A DNA stretch of 64,000 nt, taken from the NCBI RefSeq assembly GCF_008831285.2, contig NC_045142.1, positions 13,284,716 to 13,348,715 of the forward strand, written 5' to 3'. Numbering within the stretch: the first letter of the stretch is position 1; each line of letters begins with the position of its first letter. Source of the DNA: Nymphaea colorata. Its lineage: Eukaryota > Streptophyta > Magnoliopsida > Nymphaeales > Nymphaeaceae. The position numbers and the translations under genes were made by a program. A model generated the notes under the pieces. It had not been told where the DNA came from. It saw nothing but the letters and a program-made list of their open reading frames with translations, and ran no database searches. Below, one piece after another: positions 1 through 12,131 of the stretch.

Positions 1-69
1 AGAACATAGCCTACAAGCTTTGTATTTACATATTCAAGTTAGCAAGATAGTCATGAAGGTCATTGACAT

Positions 70-1047
70 TAAGTCTGGGCACTGGGCCAGGCCACCGCCG
101 AGTACTCTGCTCGACTTGTGCCTGGGCCCGAGTACCAGAAAAAGGATTAATGGGCTCGTCTTATCGGGCCCGGCCCAACCCACTACTTTAACGGGTTGGG
201 CTCGGGCTTGAATCTGTAATCATCGACGGCCCGAGAAGCCCGACTAACTAAAAAAAATAAAGGTTAGGGCATTGCTTCAACTTTCATTTTGTTATCCTCC
301 CCGTCGATGTCATTCTCCTTTGCTGCTAGGCCTTTGAGGATGCCCACCGGACACATGCTGCTTGGCAGGTGCCGGACTCGCAGCTTGGGGAGGAGCTGAG
401 GATCTGCATCGCCGAGAAACTGTTGTCGGTGTACAGGGCCTTCCTGGGGAGGTTTAGGCACCACTTGAAAGGTGGGAGGCACTCGGATGGCTACATCAAG
501 TACTCTATGGATGACCTGGAAATCGCTCTCAGCGACTTCTTCGAAGGGTCTCCTAGCTCTGGGCACCACTCCAGAACGAAATCTCAGGGGTAAGAGGGTT
601 CAAAACTTCTCAGATTTGATTTCAGGTCAATCTTCAGATAGTTGGGTGCCCATTTCATGTTAGGTCATTGTGGAGGTCTCATTTCTGAAGTTGTGTCTCT
701 TGGCATTTAATTTTTCTAGCTGATTGGGGGGGTGGGGGTGGGAGTTGGCCATTATGGTGGCATTTTTTGGTTCAGTTCATAGCAAAAAGCAGGAAATCAG
801 AAAATTTGATGTTTGGGGTTCATTATGAGGAGAACTCAATGAAGTTCAGTTGGTTTTCTTGACATGGGGAAGTTAATTTTCTGATGATCTTTGGCTGTAG
901 GAGTTGGCAACGCTATTGAAGATGAGATTCTAGCAAAGATAGGTAGCCAAGCCCGGGTCGGGTCTCGGACTGGCCCGATAGCATTAACGGACTTAGTTTT
1001 TGCCACTTTTTTTGGGCTGGGCCGGCCCAGCCTGATGTCCAGCCCTA
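70..1047. mobile_element. Non-autonomous hAT-like element carrying an EXO70 exon
   Basis: The two ends are GC-rich GGGCC-type sequences in inverted orientation. The left begins TAAGTCTGGGCACTGGGCC, and the right read in reverse begins TAGGGCTGGACATCAGG. The flanking 8-mers are ATTGACAT (62-69) and ATGGGCAT (1048-1055), 6 of 8 identical, as expected for an old hAT target-site duplication. There is no transposase inside; the internal cargo is the last exon of an EXO70 gene plus about 300 bp after its stop. The ends are imperfect, so the boundaries are inferred. The alternative is a decayed EXO70 locus that happens to lie between two GGGCC-rich repeats. Confidence 0.45.
330..593 (+). pseudogene. 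EXO70 exocyst subunit, last exon (fragment)
   Basis: The reading frame from 330 to the TAA at 591-593 encodes the C-terminus of an EXO70A-type exocyst subunit, the protein that tethers secretory vesicles to the plasma membrane through its C-terminal domain. Recognisable segments are QLGEELRICIAEKLL, YRAFLGRFRHHL, GGRHSDGYIKYSMDDLE and ALSDFFEG, followed by a Ser/Arg-rich tail. A pyrimidine stretch and TAG directly before 330 look like a normal 3' splice site, so this is a complete final exon. No upstream EXO70 exon is visible, so it is a gene fragment. It lies inside a putative hAT-like element, which suggests capture. Confidence 0.68.
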
Positions 1048-1559
1048 ATGGGCATGATCCATAATCAGTCGGTCAATGTCAACTATACTATCACCCTACT
1101 CCACATAAATTCTCACCTGAAATTGATCAAAACACCTACTTCAACATTCATTTGTTGTCGCCCTTTCAATCTTTGTCTAATTGTCCTCACCCAATCTTTG
1201 ATAGGGGAAATGATAGCATAGTCGCCACCATATTCCATATGGAATCTCAGAATGTGCTCCAAGACTTACATTTCTCCTTCGTGAATCCTTCCATGATCCT
1301 TGGCAATCACCACACAACCCAGTTGCCCCTTACCCACATAGCTCAAGCCTGTTATTCTCGATCCATGCTTGACATGGGCAATCACCACACAACCCAGTGT
1401 CTTCGCAGTACAACTTAGTTTCATTCAAATTCTTAGTTTAATTTCTATCTCAATAGGCCACTTGACAGAGAAAAAGCTATCCATGCAGTTCCTCCAAACA
1501 TCTTTTTTGAACCTACTTACTGGGGGTTCAATACTGTCATGTAAACATTTGTTCCTGAG
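1048..1559. other. Intergenic, no gene recognised
   Basis: No coding signal is convincing here. A perfect 22-bp direct repeat (1302-1323 and 1377-1398, beginning GGCAATCACCACACAACC) lies 75 bp apart, so a small local tandem duplication has occurred. Confidence 0.5.
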
Positions 1560-2640
1560 GTGCCACATATTTTAGGAAACAATTAAGAAAGACATCCTCC
1601 AGCACTGACGCCTCCACTTCCCTGAGATCCTTGCTTGCAGCCATCTCTTAAACTCATATACAATCTCACCTTGGGGGAATATAACTCTACCAAACTTTGC
1701 AACAATATACCTCCAAACTTCCTTTGCTAACTTACAATTTATCAAGACATGGGCATTTGTCTCCTCATCACATCGGCACAAGGAACAAAATTTTGCTAGC
1801 TGAATCCTAGCCTTCTAGATCATGTCAAGGGTGGGTAGCCTACCTTCACAAGCAATGTAGGAATGCAAACAACTCTTGGATGGGGCTTCCTAGTGCAAAG
1901 TTTCTTCCACCACCATTTTCTAGTGCCTTGGACTCTACACTTATTACCTGCCTTGAAGTTCTACTTACCACCCTCACTCCAAACCAAGGTATCATGGGCA
2001 TCATGTAGCCTAATGTTAGCAATTGACACTCCAAGATGCATAGCAATAGCAAGGGACGGACTTTCCTAGTTAACACAAAGTTGCTCTTGAATATTGTTTT
2101 TAACATCACTACAAATCATCACGTATACATTCTCATCAACTCTATAGATGAGGACTTGCCCAGTCATCGGTCAATTCAAAACCTAATCCATTCTCCATTT
2201 CTAACTTTCCACTCAACTTTGCTTTGGATTCAGCTCCATCCCCACCACAATCCTTTTTAGCCCTAGCTTTGATTAGGGGATCTTTTGAGTGTCAAGACTG
2301 TGAAAGATCAAATATTTTTTCTTAAACATGTTAGCCCAAAGATCCCCACTGGTCAAAAGTCAAGCACACCTACTGGCTAGCATCGCTCTGTTCACTTCTT
2401 CTAGCCTTCTTATCCCAACTCCTCCTCCCTCTAGAGGAAGACAGTCTCTCACATTTAACTAGATGCATGTATCTTAGTCCTCCTTCCTCATTCCACAAGA
2501 ACTTAATACAAGTTTGCTTGATTCTCCTTAATACGACCTTCGGCAATTTAAGAACATTCTCCTTAATACCTTTTGGATGATGTCATATTGCAGTCCATCA
2601 TCATGATAAGAATATGCTGGAAGTGGTTCAGCCTCATGAA
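1560..2640 (-). pseudogene. L1-type LINE fragment (RT C-terminus and zf-RVT)
   Basis: Read on the minus strand this is the 3' part of a non-LTR retrotransposon ORF2. Near 2400-2560 broken frames resemble the post-RT segment of plant L1 elements (FLWNEEGGLRYMHL, then a degenerate version of the KKEGGLGIRRL region). Near 1740-1780 the zf-RVT domain is visible as CRCDEETNAHVLINC. Stops and frameshifts are numerous and the endonuclease and RT core are absent, so it is a dead 5'-truncated insertion. It is distinct from the LINE fragment at 9203-11470, which covers an overlapping region of ORF2. Confidence 0.55.
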
Positions 2641-3883
2641 CATTTTCAGTCAGTGGATGATGATCATTTCTATGTTGCTGCCAAGTAGAGTAGGGGTCAT
2701 CTTCTTGGTTGCCACTTGGTTGGATGTCATATGGCTGCTTTGAGAGATGTCATGAGATGGGTGAGATGAAACTCACTCTCTCGAGACTCTTGTGCATATA
2801 GATCAAGAAGAGCCTTCTGAATTTCTCTAGAGATGTCGAGCCCAACTACCAGTCCAAGCACACTCCTTGATAGAGAAATACTGATCCATCCTTTGATAAG
2901 CTTGTTGGTTTTTCTCTAGGCATCATAAGTAGGATTGAGAGATGATTTGTGGGTGCTTTCTTAATAACATTATCTGGTATCTGGTGGGCAGGGACTCACC
3001 AAAAAAGAAAAAAAAAATCCTTGTAGATCTTGGCTTTTGACAGGGCAAAGACCTGTGTTTTTCAGAAATGAAAATTGTCTGCTGACAACTGGAGTGAAAT
3101 GAAGTTAGAAATATTGATTGTGCAAGGATAGGGATATGGTGCATATAACATAAAGAAAAATGGAGCAAGAGAAGAAATAATACAAGAGATATATGGTTCG
3201 GCTATAGTAGCCTACGTCCATAAGAACAAAGCTTAAACTGAAATGTTAATAATGATTTTTGGTTACACAACCATGAGATATATATCTCTCATTTGGTTTT
3301 GTTGTAGTACCCTACATCCACGATAACAAAGATCAAACTACAACGTTATTGCTGATGATTTTTTGTTACACCACCATGAGATATATATCGATCATTGCGT
3401 TCACCTGATAGATTTACAAGAAGGCAGATCCTTAGATCTCTCATGAAATTCCTCTTTCTTATTTCTTATAACAGAATGCTGAATGGACGGCTCGATCTTC
3501 TTTCCTTTGTTGCTATTCACCTTATCTTAAATTTGATTCTCAAGATAAATTCCATTTCCTTCTCCCCAAATTTTATTCCAAAATGAATCTATACAAAAAG
3601 ACAGAGAGATAAAAGGGCACTCACAGTACATTTCACCAAATTTCTTCTTGGATTCCTTAAAATAGGGACAAAAAAAGCTCTTTACAACCTCTGCAGGCAG
3701 ACTATCATTGGAAATATACAAAAAACTCCTAAGGAGGAAAAAAAGAGAGGTAGCTGACATACTGCTACTGATATGAGACTGGCACTGAACTAATTTCTTC
3801 TTCCACGAAAGACGACCCACCACCATTCTCGCCCCATTTCTGAAGTTAGGAACTAAAGACAGTACACGATCCGGATTTCTCAC
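2641..3883. other. Intergenic, with a diverged ~105-bp tandem duplication
   Basis: I see no gene. Positions about 3194-3295 and 3296-3400 are two diverged copies of one unit (shared pieces: TAGTA-CCTAC-TCCA, GATAACAAAG-like, GTTACAC-ACCATGAGATATATAT). The motif resembles material from decayed Copia LTRs, but no partner LTR is visible. Confidence 0.4.
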
Positions 3884-4243
3884 TGTAAAGAAGGATATGA
3901 ACAAGAATTACCAAGAAATTTTAACAAGGTTTGGTGCTGAAATCACCTACGTCCTCAAAGTTTCTCTATTCTCTTTTCAATATGTTATGAGAGAATAAAG
4001 GTTCTACTATTTAAAGAACATAAATCACAATCTTTGACTCATAAAATCATGGAGTTGATATACAACTTGTTTCATTCAAAATATTGTTTCCTATTTTATC
4101 TCTTTCCTTAGATAAAGAGATTTGGACGTCGACCTCTTCATCAGCAACTCCTGATTTTTTGGCAACTGATTGCAGTGTATCATCTTGACAATAGATTTAT
4201 CAGATTTGTCCAACTTATGCGTATTATCTCATCCTTTGCCGCA
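3884..4243 (-). repeat. 3' LTR of Copia A
   Basis: This direct repeat partners 8843-9202. In element orientation it starts TGCGGCAAAGG and ends CCTTCTTTACA, giving TG...CA ends. It holds several substitutions and small indels relative to its partner. Confidence 0.8.
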
Positions 4244-5600
4244 TGATTTGTCCAACTTAATATCAATGCATGACTTTCGATGTTGAGCTTGATACAAATA
4301 AAAGCATGACAATCTTTGGCTATGGGCTTAGTGAATATATCTGCAATCTGATCTCGAGTAGAAATGTAGCTAATTGCAAGTTCCTTCTTTGCTAATTTAT
4401 CTGCAACAAAATGTAAGTCTATTTCTATGTGTTTACTTTTGTTATGAAACACTGGATGTGATGCAAGGCAAGTGGCTCCAATATTGTCGCACCATATATT
4501 CTGTGTGCTACAATTGGGTACATTAAGTTCTTTGAGTAGGTATTGTAGCCAAGTTATTTTTGTAACAGTGTTTGCCAAAGCACAATATTCTGATTCTGTA
4601 CTCGACCTTGAAACCGTGGATTGTTTTTTCGCACTCCAAGATATAAGATTTGGTCCAATGAAAACAACATATCTTGTAATGGATTTTCGATCATATGGAT
4701 CTCCTGCCCAGTCTGTGTCAGAATAGGCATTTATGGAATAATCTTGTCCTATGTGTATAACAAAATCATAATCAATAGTTCCCTTTAAGTATCATAGAAT
4801 TCTCTTGACTGCTTTCCAATGTTCGTTAGTCGGAGGATGCATAAATTGACAGACTTTGCTTGCTGCAAAGGAAATGTTTGGTCTAGTAAGAGTAACATAC
4901 TGAAGTGCTTCCATAGATACTTGGGTATTGAAAAGTTGTACCAGAGTGAATATGCAGTGGTGGAGAGACAGCCACGAGAGAGTTAGCAATTTTGGCATCA
5001 AGTAATTTTGTTCTTCGCAATAAATTTCCAATATACTTTCATTGAGATAATAGAACTCTTTGCTTATGGTTTTCAACTTGAATGCCTAAAAAAAATGTAA
5101 GTCTCCAAGATCTTTTAATGCAAATTCTTGTCCAAGCCTACGTATAAGATCTTGCACATTTCTTGGAGAATTTCCAGTTATAATGATATCATCTACATAT
5201 ATAAGAATAAAATCCGTATAATTTTCGTGTCTTAAAATGAAGAAAGAATTGTCAATTTGTGCACCTTTGAATCTCATTTGTTGAAGAAAGAGGCTGAGTC
5301 TTGAAAACCATGCTCTTGGTGCTTGCTTGAGTCCGTAGAGGACTCATTGAAGTTTACAAACATAGTTTGGGAATTTTGGGTCTTTGAATCCTTGTGGTTG
5401 ATTCATATAAACATTCTCATTGATGTGTTCATGAAGGAAAGCATTTTGTATATCAAGCTGCCTTAAGTACCAATTTTGTGTGATAGCAAGGGAAGTAATA
5501 GTTCTGATTGTGGTTGGTTTAACTACAGGACTAAAAGTCTCGAAATAATCTACTCTTTCTTGCTGACTATATCCTTTTGCAACCAGCCTCGCTTAGTATC
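4180..5600 (-). pseudogene. Copia A reverse transcriptase / RNase H, broken
   Basis: On the minus strand the RT catalytic motif YVDDIIITG is encoded near 5180-5210, followed by GQEFALKDLGDLHFF. The connection and RNase H parts follow: the segment ending HWKAVKRIL (4792-5076), then MANTVTKITWLQYLLKEL, CDNIGATCLASHPVFHNKSK, HIEIDLHFVADKL and QIADIFTKP (4180-4578). Several stop codons and frameshifts separate these blocks. It would copy genomic RNA to cDNA in an active relative, but no functional enzyme can be made here. Confidence 0.8.
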
Positions 5601-5811
5601 TTTCTAAACTTTCATCTGCTTTGTGCTTTATCTTATAAATCCATTTGCATTCCACAATATGTTGCTCATTTGTGCGAAGAACAAGAGTTCAAGTATGATT
5701 TTTCTTCAATGCAATAATTTCATTTCTCATAGCAGCGATCCAATTTGGATCATTGTTTGCTTCTTGAAACTGTATATTATCTTTATCCTGAGAGTGCTTG
5801 ACTAAGAGCAT

Positions 5812-7424
5812 CTATAGAAGAGAGTGTTTTGTTGAGTAAACCTTTGGTTTCAACGTGCTATCTTGGAATCTAATCGTCATATGGTGAGTTCTTGTGTGAA
5901 TTGGTGGAGGAGTTGTGCTTTTGATTTGCATTCTCACCTTGACGAGCCATACTTTGATCTGGATTCTCATCTTACCATTTGATTGATTAACACCAGTAGG
6001 AGTTCCGTGTGTCCTCTCAATATTGTCATCAATACCATTTTGAGAGAATGGATATTGTATAGTGACAATCTGGTTGTCATGACTTTCCTTTCTGTAATTT
6101 TTCTTGTCAAATCTCTCTTCATTTTGATTGAAGGGGAACCAACTTTGATAAAAAATAACATGACATGATATAAAAATTCTTTCTGTTCTGAGATTGAGAC
6201 AAAAATATCTATGATGCCTTGGTGCATAGCCCAGAAAAACACATTTTTCAGATTTATGCTCAAATTTATTTTTCATGTATGACTACAAGCATGGGAAACA
6301 TGCACATCCAAAGATTTTTAAGAAATTGTAATCTGGTTTGGTTTTGAACATGACTTCAAATGGACTCAGTCCTCCAATTTTTTTGGTGGAAACTCTGTGG
6401 CTGTATGAAAAGCATAAGACCAATACTTTTTTGTCACGCAATCATCAACCAACATAGTGAGCTCGGTTTTAACAACATGGCAATGATGTCTTTCAACTGC
6501 ATCATTTTGTTTTGGAGTGTGAGGACAAGAAATCTTATGTCCAATTCCATTTGATTCAAGAAAACCAGTAAGACCTTGATATTCTACACCCCAATCTGAA
6601 TGCAGAAATTTAATTTTTGCACCCGTAACAAGCTCAACATGCGATTTAAACTTTTGGAAAACTTCATATAAGTCTGATTTGTTCTTGAGAAGGTATATCC
6701 AAGAATATTTTGAATAGGCATCAATAAATAAAGCATAATATCTATATCCATCAATACTAGTTATGGGTGTAGGGCCCCAAACTTCAAAATAAACAATATC
6801 TAAGAATCCATGTACTGATGTAGAAGTCTTGTTAAAGGGTAGACGATGACTCTTACCCTTTTGACAAGCTTCACATACTTTATGTTGCATAAAATCATCA
6901 TAAGACAAACCAAAATTATTCAAGATGTTCATAACAATCTTTAAAGAGAGATGACCAAAACGTCTATGCTAAGTGTCAACCGAGTCCTTGACGCCAACAT
7001 CTCTAGTGGTGAAGACTTGTTTGTTCTTGTTCAAGGTCAATTTGTATAAACCTTCTTCACTTTGACCTTAGAGCAACACTTTTCTTGAGGTGAGATCCTT
7101 GACATAACAACAAGAAGGGTGAAATTCAAAGAAAACATTATTCTCATTCGCAAATTTGTGTATTGACATGAGATTTTTAGAGATGTTAGGTACATGAAGA
7201 ATATTACTCATGACAAATCTGTCAAAAAAAGTAGAACCAATGTGGTTAATAGCCAATCCTGATCCATCTCCAATAAGAACACCATCATTGCCTTGATATT
7301 TAGAGTGTAGAGATAAGTTGTTCAAGTCACTGGTCACATGATGTGATGCCCCAGAATCTGGATACCAGTTTTGACCATTGGTGGAGCTCTGGTGAGGGGC
7401 CACATGATATGCTTTTGGTGCCAA
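5812..7424 (-). pseudogene. Copia A protease and integrase, broken
   Basis: The aspartic protease signature WYPDSGASHHVTSDL is encoded near 7330-7370. It is followed by the GAG-pre-integrase zinc region (CEACQKGKSHRLPFNK near 6860) and the integrase core (FIDAYSKYSWIYLLK, FLHSDWGVEYQG, CPHTPKQNDAVERHH) within 6366-6932. The integrase C-terminal portion (CVFLGYAPRHHRYFCL) is at about 6200-6270 in another frame. In the invariant HSDxGxEY segment Trp follows Asp, and Asp replaces Gly in the usual QNGVAER motif. Frameshifts confirm that it is dead. Confidence 0.8.
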
Positions 7425-7489
7425 AGGTGTATTATTTTGAGCATAAGAGACAAGTTGATAACATGAGCGAGCAGAGTGACCAGGTTTTT

Positions 7490-8165
7490 TACAAATTTGG
7501 CAAGCAATACAAGGTCAATTACTTTGAGATCAGCCACCACGACTTCTAAAATTGCCGCTAGGGTTTCCACTTCCACCACGATAAAGTGATCCTCCATGGT
7601 TTTGATTGTGGAAAAAGAAACTAGCATTGTTTGTCAAATTAATAGAAGCATTCAGCTGATCAGTTTCAACACCAATACTCTTTATTATATTGTGTTCTTG
7701 AGTCAAGAGTAGACCATGAAGCTCTTTCAACGTCACTGGTGTAGATCGGATCTCCATTAAGACCCTAAAAGCTTGATACTCATTTGGCAGTCCTTTCAAT
7801 AAATGCATGATAAGGTCATCTTCATCAACAAGTTTAGAGACAATAGTTAATTGTTGCGCAATAGATTTTGCGTGCTAAAATTCATCTACTGTCTTGTTTT
7901 CTTTCTTTAGATTCTAAAATTGACCTCTAAGATGAATTATGCATGAATGAGAATGAGAGACATATGATCTCTTTAAGAAAGACCAGACTTCATATGCAAT
8001 TTTCAAGCCAATGATTTGACACAAGACGTTTTTACTCAATGAGGTAATAATCCAACTTAAAACAAGTTGATCATGCTTTAACCATAATATATAATTAGGA
8101 TTAACATCTTCAGAATTTCTAATAGTTTTGGGTGGACAATGGTTTGTTCCATCAATATAACACAT
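7490..8165 (-). pseudogene. Copia A gag (UBN2-type), broken
   Basis: Minus-strand frames 7914-8165 and 7530-7808 encode pieces typical of Copia Gag: NYILWLKHDQLVLSWII, AYEVWSFLKRSY, LLKGLPNEYQAF and LKELHGLLLTQEHNI. A zinc-knuckle-like remnant (CQICKKPGH order) follows near 7480-7510. Stops split the two blocks. This is the only one of the three Copia elements with pol in the window that still has a recognisable gag. Confidence 0.7.
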
Positions 8166-8830
8166 GAGTCCTCCATAAGTGATCGAGATGGGTTTGAGTT
8201 GAGCAGCCCAAACCGTATAATTATCTGTTGTAAGTTTGATAGAGAGAAACTAAAAAAAGTTTGATGGCACCTAGTTAAAGTTGAAGTTAGTGCTGAGAGT
8301 TCTGTTCGACATTGAAGATGTCGATGATGTTGCCATAGATATCAATGAATGAAGCCAATTGGGGTGTAGGTTTGTATTGCCGGCACTTCGAAAGAGTCGG
8401 CAGTTCTCAGCAGGATTCGCCGCGCAGCTCTGATACGGTGAAGGGAGAATTGTTGGGACACGCAAATCCTGACATGTTGACAGCCGACTCACCGGGAAAC
8501 AAAGAATGGTAGAATATTCCGTTGGGTTTCGCTGGAATTCCTCTTTCGCACCGCAAAAGTGGAAAAACTGCCGGCAGACTTCAAAAATCGATTTCTCCCT
8601 GATTTCTCAATGGTTTTGGATGGGTAAGGGCTCAAAATGCTCGGAATTTCGTCAGCTTTCTCCTCAAATGATCAAAACACATTTTGATCTCAGGATCTGA
8701 CGGATTTAATGTCGGCAGTAGTCGGACTCCACTGAAAATAAAGAACACATGTCCGAGGGAAGAATCTATGAAAATTAGCTGCGGAGTGATTCACCATCTA
8801 AGGATCAATACTTAGAGCAGAAACCGTGAA

Positions 8831-8842
8831 GCTCTAATACCA
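8831..8842 (-). other. Primer-binding site of Copia A
   Basis: On the minus strand this reads TGGTATTAGAGC, one mismatch from the plant initiator-tRNA-Met PBS TGGTATCAGAGC. It directly abuts the 5' LTR. Confidence 0.8.
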
Positions 8843-9202
8843 TGTAAAGAAGGATATGAACAAGAATGAATATGAAATTTTAACGAGGTTCGGTGCTGGA
8901 ATCATCTAAGTCCTCAATGTCTCTCTACTTTCTTTTCAACATGTTATGAGAGATAGAAATTCCACTATTTAAAGAACTCAAATCACAATCTTTGACTCCT
9001 AAAATCATGGAGTTGATATCCAACTTGTTTTCTTAAAAAATATCATTTTCTATTTTATCTCTTTCGATAGATAAAGAGATTTGGACATCGACCTCTTTTT
9101 TAGCAACTCCTGATTTTTTAGCAATTGATTGCATCATCTGATTTCTTGACAACAGATTTATCATATTTATCTAACTTATGCGTATGATCATTCTTTGCTG
9201 CA
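8843..9202 (-). repeat. 5' LTR of Copia A
   Basis: This direct repeat partners 3884-4243. It is next to the PBS, so it would be the promoter-bearing LTR for minus-strand transcription. Confidence 0.8.
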
Positions 9203-11470
9203 TGAATTGGTTCTCTAACACCCACAAAGCCATATCTCCCCTCATCCAATAAATCTTGCTTCCATAACAGACGGAAGATCTATCAGCTCTAATGCAAAAC
9301 ACCCTTTTAAGACACTTCGACTGTAGCCAGAAAGCTAGGTAAATATCAAAACTCTTCCTATCCAGTGTGGACCAGTAGTCAGTCGCAACTCCAGTCGCTA
9401 ACCATGGCCTCATCACCTCAAATTCCTTAGCCATACCCCTCGTCGGCATCTCCTTCAGATCCTCCCAAACTGTTGACATGCGGTCTTGCTCAAGACACTC
9501 CGTCCACCATGCACGATGGAGTTTCTGTATTTCCATAAGGAGCTAACGATAAGCGTTGGCCCTGCTGCCCAACAATCTGATAGCCAGCCCCGCTTCGGTC
9601 TACTCTCTGTCCACTTACATATTAGCACCTTACTCCTAGCAGCATTCGACATTTTCCTATGAAATTTATTGCACCCAAACTTCCAAAGATTCTTCGCTCA
9701 TGTACAAGTGATAAGCAGATGGGATGTGGAATCAGCGTCCCTCATACAGACTGGACACCTGCTAGCAAGCAAAATGTGTTGGAGCCTCGAGTCTATAAGT
9801 AACTAATCCTCAATAGCCAAGTAGAGGAACCACGGAGCCGAAGGGGGCACATGCTTAGTCCAGATAATGGCTTTCCATGCTTCTAAAACGGAAGTCTCTT
9901 TGATCAAATCATCAACCATGTTCTTGGTAGAAAAAAAAGATTTGATATCCGCTGCACACAAAAGAATAAGATCGTCAACAAATAAAAGGGCCGAGGGGGC
10001 GATTATTCATACATCTTGGTTTTGGCAGCATAATATGGTTCCAATCCTTATCCGCTTTTGTTTTCTTGTTCAAGATTTCCATAACCAGCACAAATAGATA
10101 AGGCGAAAGAGGGTCCCCTTGCCGCAGACCCCTATGACCATCAAAGAATCTCTCTTCCCTTCCATTCACCAACATAGCGAAGGAAGATGAGGAGACACAT
10201 GCCAGGATCCTACTAACCCAGCATTTCTGGAAGCCTAGAATCACCAAAGCTCTTCTTAAGAAAATCCAATTTGTCATGTCATATTCCTTCGCAAAATCAA
10301 CTTTAAGTAAGATGGAGGCTCCATTTTGTTTTCCCCAGACTGTTCATCACTTCATGTGCTAATAACACCTGACCATGGATGAGTCTCTTGGATAGGAAAG
10401 CACCCTGCTCCTCCCCCACGATTCTATGCAGAATGTGCCTCATTCTTCCTACCATAACTTTGTAAATACAGTTGCAAAGAGCAATTAGCCTAAAGTCCTT
10501 AATATCCTTGGCAACAACTTGAGAAATGAGCGCGATATGCACCCTGATAACCTTTCGCATTAATCTGCCAGACCTAAAGAAAATTTTCACTGCCTCACAA
10601 ACATCCAAACCGATAATGTCCCAGAAAGATTTGAAAAAGTCAGCTAGAAAACCATCTGGCCTAGGTGCTATATCACTACAACAACTGAACACTGCCTCTT
10701 TGATTTCTGTATTAAAAACAAATGACAACAGCTTCAGATTCTTTTCTCCAGTAACTCGCAGGCCATCTGCCAACAACTTTGATTCTCTTCCCTAGTAATT
10801 CTCTTCTCTTGATTCTCCTCTTTATAGAACTGTTCGAAGTAATTAGAACTAGCCTCCAGCACCTGCTGGGGCCCACTGTATGCTGAGTTCCCCACTCTAC
10901 GTTCATCAATATAATTTCTGCATCTCCTTTTGTTGACACGCTTTTGAAAAAAGAATGTGTTTCTATCACCCTCCTAAAGCCATTTTATCCTTGCTTTCTG
11001 TCGCCATAGCGAAGCTTCTTCCTTTAAGGATTGCTCCAACTCTTGCCTGAGAACCCATTCCAAATTAACATTCCAAGGCTGCCTTGTCTGGGTACATCTT
11101 TGGATCGGCTATAGTTCCAATCTTATCTGCTCCACATGAGAATGGATGTTCGTCGTATACTGCCGCATTCCACCAAGCAAGCGCTTTTCGAGTAGCTTCC
11201 AACTTCTGCACTAAACAGATCATCTTACAGCCTCTGACTCTCTGGTTCCAAGCCCTCTGAACGATCTCCCGACTGCCCTCTCGAAGCGCCCAACGATTAA
11301 AATATTTGAATAACCCATGGCCTGCACGCGCTCCTTGCTTTCTCTTCAGGTCCAAAATCAATGCATTGTGATTGGAAGTGGTTCTTGGCATAACTTCCAA
11401 TCTGAAGTGAAGAGATTGGTCGTCACCCCAACCATCCCTGACCGCAGCCCAGTCTAAGATATGATACGTC
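9203..11470 (-). pseudogene. L1-type LINE ORF2 fragment
   Basis: On the minus strand, from high to low coordinate: the end of an endonuclease domain (TTSNHNALILDLKRKQG near 11330-11390); the RT N-terminal region (EAVFSCCSDIAPRPDGFLA, DFRLIALCNCIYKV, EEQGAFLSKRLIHGQVLLA at 10303-10776); the RT core signature GLRQGDPLSPYLF at about 10090-10130; and the zf-RVT domain CPVCMRDADSTSHLLITC near 9700-9760. In the RT, the PDGF segment is intact as RPDGF. Frameshifts and stops separate the blocks, and the 5' part (ORF1 and most of the endonuclease) is missing, as is usual for target-primed truncation. Non-LTR L1 clade by motif order. Confidence 0.8.
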
Positions 11471-11546
11471 GGTTCTTAAACTGTTGCTTTTAAAACCTTT
11501 TTCTATTTTAACGTTTTTTTGTTAGCGGGTGGTCCTTTATCAATTA

Positions 11547-11710
11547 GGTTGAGTGATTCTCCACAGATCTCAGATCCAAGAGAATCTCAAATCCATGATA
11601 GCTTAAATCCATAATTGTGTCAAACAGTGAATTTCAGTTTGGTTTAATGTAAAAAGTGTGGATTTGAAATCGGATTGGGAGATTTGAGATCTGTGATAAC
11701 CAAACCAACC
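11547..11710. mobile_element. Tourist-like MITE (PIF/Harbinger), 164 bp
   Basis: The left end begins GGTTGAGTGATTCTCCACAG and the right end, reverse-complemented, begins GGTTGGTTTGGTTATCACAG, then AGATCTCA in both. The element is flanked by TTA on both sides (11544-11546 and 11711-11713), the trinucleotide target site of PIF/Harbinger elements. It has no coding capacity. It lies about 420 bp upstream of the TRM1 start and could therefore sit in its promoter region. Confidence 0.6.
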
Positions 11711-11713
11711 TTA

Positions 11714-12131
11714 GGTGCAAAGCTTGAGCGCCTCTTTGAAGTGGTCTAAAAGTTGGGTGTCTTCTTGTTGTTTGTAATTTTTTGAATTTTTAAAATATTT
11801 TAAAATAAAGAATGAAGAATATTTGACATATGACTGACATTAATTGAAAGTAATACACTTAAATCTTCAAGTAATGATCAAAACATGTGTCACTTTTAGG
11901 GGGCTCCTATATAAAATCCTTGAAATTTGAGAACCTTTAATTTAAGATCGGACCTGTCTCTCTTCAATCTTAAATCAGACATTCTTTACAAAAGAAACAT
12001 TTCATGGGTAGATCGACATAAAATCTTCAAAGTACGTCAAAAAGGCCACATTTCTGCATGAAATTCTCGTACAGGAAGTGATAAGAAAGTCCTCCTTTTG
12101 CATTCCGCCAGGCGCCTGGAGGAGTGTGGCA
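11714..12131 (+). promoter_or_regulatory. Upstream region of TRM1
   Basis: This stretch separates the MITE from the TRM1 start codon. It is AT-rich up to about 12060 and then turns GC-rich with the first exon. A short CT-rich run (11957-11972) lies in it, but I cannot place a TATA box or transcription start. An ATG at 12058 is followed by a stop after seven codons and could be a small upstream ORF. Confidence 0.35.

Larger units (their letters stand above)
3884..9202 (-). mobile_element. Ty1/copia LTR retrotransposon, degenerate (Copia A)
   Basis: Two direct repeats of 360 bp (3884-4243 and 8843-9202), starting TGTAAAGAAGG on the + strand, bound a minus-strand element. The primer-binding site lies next to the right LTR (8831-8842, complement TGGTATTAGAGC), which makes the right LTR the 5' one. 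Internal frames follow the Copia order gag, protease, integrase, reverse transcriptase, RNase H from high to low coordinate. All are interrupted by stops and shifts. The LTRs differ at many positions, so the insertion is old. I could not find a matching TSD (CTCAC on the left, TGAAT on the right), so one edge may have been rearranged. Confidence 0.85.
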
